Shown in pieces: positions 6,186 to 7,340 of a stretch of 7,340 nucleotides of DNA. A model generated the notes under the pieces. That model was not told where the DNA came from. It did no database searches and was given only the letters and a program-made list of their open reading frames with translations. Numbering within the stretch: the first letter of the stretch is position 1; every line of letters begins with the position of its first letter. The translations under genes were made by a program, and so were the position numbers. The stretch spans positions 1-7,340 of the forward strand of contig SLGN01000676.1 of assembly GCA_007123695.1 (NCBI GenBank), in the 5' to 3' direction. Source of the stretch: Verrucomicrobiales bacterium. GTDB taxonomy: Bacteria > Verrucomicrobiota > Verrucomicrobiia > Verrucomicrobiales > DEV007.

Positions 6186-6469
6186 GGCAACCAGGCAGTC
6201 TTGGCCGGAAACGGGTCCGGTTCAACGGGAAAGCGAGGCCGGATTCCTCCGGAACCGCCGCGGCAGGGGCACAGCGGCGGGCCGGCAAGTTGACAGGGCG
6301 GGCTGCCGGGCTAGGTTTTCCGCCCCGGACGAGTCGCCGATCCGAACGACTGGAGCGTAAGATCGAACATGGACGGGTACCGGAGGGCGAACGTGCGAAG
6401 ATCCCTCGGCGGCCCTTCGCTTCCCCGGCGGATCGGCCCGCAACGAATCGAAAAATCCCGCACCTGCCC
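6186..6469. other. Divergent intergenic region, oppA / cytochrome c gene
   Basis: This 284-bp gap separates two divergent genes and must contain both promoters. The rightward one is listed separately. For oppA no good promoter is visible; the best minus-strand match is TTGAAC, 17 bp, AAGACT, which is weak. On the oppA side there are two short inverted repeats with the same arms, CCGGA and TCCGG (6205-6220 with a 6-base loop, 6239-6252 with a 4-base loop). A 46-codon open frame starting at ATG 6369 runs past the start of the next gene and shows no protein-like features, so I do not call it. Confidence 0.6.
6290..6317 (+). promoter_or_regulatory. Candidate sigma70-type promoter for the cytochrome c/DUF1587 gene
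   Basis: A perfect -35 box, TTGACA (6290-6295), is followed after 16 bp by TAGGTT (6312-6317), which matches TATAAT at three of six positions including the first two and the last. Transcription would begin near 6325, giving a leader of about 145 nt before the ATG at 6470. The -35 stands out in this GC-rich DNA, and the direction fits the downstream gene. The -10 is degenerate, so this is a prediction. Confidence 0.5.
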
Positions 6470-7340
6470 ATGCGAGTCCGAATCCGCCAGAGTCCCCTCC
6501 CCTTTCTGATCCTGCCCCTGTGCCTGGCGCTGCGGCCGTCCGAAGCCGCGGAAGATTGGGAAAAGGTCGAGGCGGTCCTCGAGGCGAAATGCTACGACTG
6601 CCACGGCGGGGCCAAGACCAAGGGCGGGGTCGATCTCAAATCGCTCGCCGCCGATCCCCAAGTGGGCGCCGAATTCAAGCTGTGGGAGCTCGTCCTCGAA
6701 ACGGTCGAGACCGGAGAGATGCCTCCGCCCAATTCCGAGCCTCTCGCCGGGGGCGAGGCCGAACTGCTCGCCGCCTGGGTGGGCGAGGCGCTCGACGAAC
6801 TCGCGGCGGCGAATGCTGGCGACCCCGGACCGGTCACGATGCGCCGCCTCACCAACGCCGAATACGACCGCACCCTGCGCGACCTCGCGGGCGGTCGCGA
6901 CTACGGTCTGGCTCGGGAGTTCCAGACCGACGGAGGCGGCGGCGAAGGCTTCGCCAACACCGGAGACACGCTCTTTCTCAGCCCCTCGGCCCTCGACAAA
7001 TACTTCTCGGCGGCCCGTCAGTTCGCCGACCACGCCAGCGTCATGCCGGGCACGGGCATCGTCTTCCACGACCACCGCGTCGGTCTGCGCGGGCCCGAGC
7101 AGGTCAAGGCCCAGGCCGAGCAGGGACTCTACGTCTGGTACCAGCAGAAGGCGGCTCCGCACCTGCCGGGCGACTTCGACGACATGCGCGAGGGCGACTT
7201 CATGCTGGCCTGCTGGAAGCACCGGCATTTCGGCACCCCGCTCGCCGAACTCGCGGCCGAGGCCGGGCTGCACCCCGCCTTCCTCGAGAACTGGTGGAGA
7301 CTCGTCAACGCGACCGAACCGCCGTCGCGCTTCCTCGACC
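6470..7340 (+). CDS. Secreted planctomycete-type cytochrome c / DUF1587-like protein, 3' partial
   Basis: The frame is open from ATG 6470 to the right edge (290 codons seen). Residues 1-27 are a signal peptide with a basic start, a hydrophobic core (PFLILPLCLAL) and a likely cut after SEA, so the protein is exported. A small cytochrome c domain follows, with the heme-attachment motif CYDCH (Cys41, Cys44, His45) and a probable distal ligand Met84 in GEMPPP. This is the layout of the planctomycete cytochrome c (PSCyt1) domain. Residues about 122-190 (MRRLTNAEYDRTLRDLAG, then FANTGDTLFLSPSALDKYF) resemble the DUF1587 (PSD3) domain. The family typically continues with DUF1592, DUF1588 and DUF1585, which would lie outside. 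Residues 195-290 are rich in Trp, His and acidic residues, and I cannot assign them. The exact function is unknown; such proteins are abundant in Planctomycetes and Verrucomicrobia and are often suspected of roles in polysaccharide breakdown. ATG 6470 is the only ATG, GTG or TTG start in this frame after the promoter. No Shine-Dalgarno site precedes it. Confidence 0.9.
   Translation, partial: MRVRIRQSPLPFLILPLCLALRPSEAAEDWEKVEAVLEAKCYDCHGGAKTKGGVDLKSLAADPQVGAEFKLWELVLETVETGEMPPPNSEPLAGGEAELLAAWVGEALDELAAANAGDPGPVTMRRLTNAEYDRTLRDLAGGRDYGLAREFQTDGGGGEGFANTGDTLFLSPSALDKYFSAARQFADHASVMPGTGIVFHDHRVGLRGPEQVKAQAEQGLYVWYQQKAAPHLPGDFDDMREGDFMLACWKHRHFGTPLAELAAEAGLHPAFLENWWRLVNATEPPSRFLD

Noticed and set aside
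6369..6509. 46-codon small open frame upstream of and overlapping the cytochrome gene
   Set aside because: No Shine-Dalgarno site, Arg/Pro/Ser-rich sequence typical of non-coding GC-rich DNA, and it runs into the signal peptide of the real gene in another frame.
6311..7273. 320-codon open frame on the minus strand opposite the cytochrome c gene
   Set aside because: It is antisense to a gene with a clear signal peptide, CxxCH motif and DUF1587 similarity, and its translation is low-complexity as expected for a shadow in GC-rich DNA.

Overview
The window is GC-rich, densely packed bacterial chromosome that most resembles the Planctomycetes-Verrucomicrobia group, probably a verrucomicrobium. 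The main evidence is a secreted protein with a planctomycete-type cytochrome c domain followed by a DUF1587-like domain (right edge). The sequence style of the small ferredoxin and of the HemQ protein, and the general lack of Shine-Dalgarno sites, fit the same picture. The taxonomic call is inference from protein families, with no database search behind it.

Layout, left to right. (1) A plus-strand gene cut by the left edge encodes a sialate O-acetylesterase-like (SASA) esterase module joined in one frame to a complete YtcJ-type amidohydrolase module. (2) A minus-strand gene for a 78-residue single-cluster ferredoxin follows, tail to tail with the first gene. (3) A 163-bp divergent intergenic region holds a 12-bp perfect palindrome. 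(4) hemQ/chdC, coproheme decarboxylase, is on the plus strand. (5) A minus-strand pair, oppA-oppB, encodes an oligopeptide-binding lipoprotein and one ABC permease. Their stop and start codons overlap (TGATG), and oppB ends 29 bp from the end of hemQ, so no oppC, oppD or oppF follows. (6) A 284-bp divergent intergenic region holds a good sigma70-like promoter. (7) The plus-strand cytochrome c/DUF1587 gene is cut by the right edge.

There is no RNA gene, CRISPR array, insertion sequence or phage gene that I can support. Functionally the window mixes redox and heme genes (ferredoxin, HemQ, secreted cytochrome c) with scavenging genes (esterase-amidohydrolase, peptide uptake). Only oppA-oppB forms a clear operon. 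The most unusual items are the esterase-amidohydrolase fusion and the two-gene opp operon without its second permease and ATPases. I see no convincing sign of a wholly new defence or mobile system.
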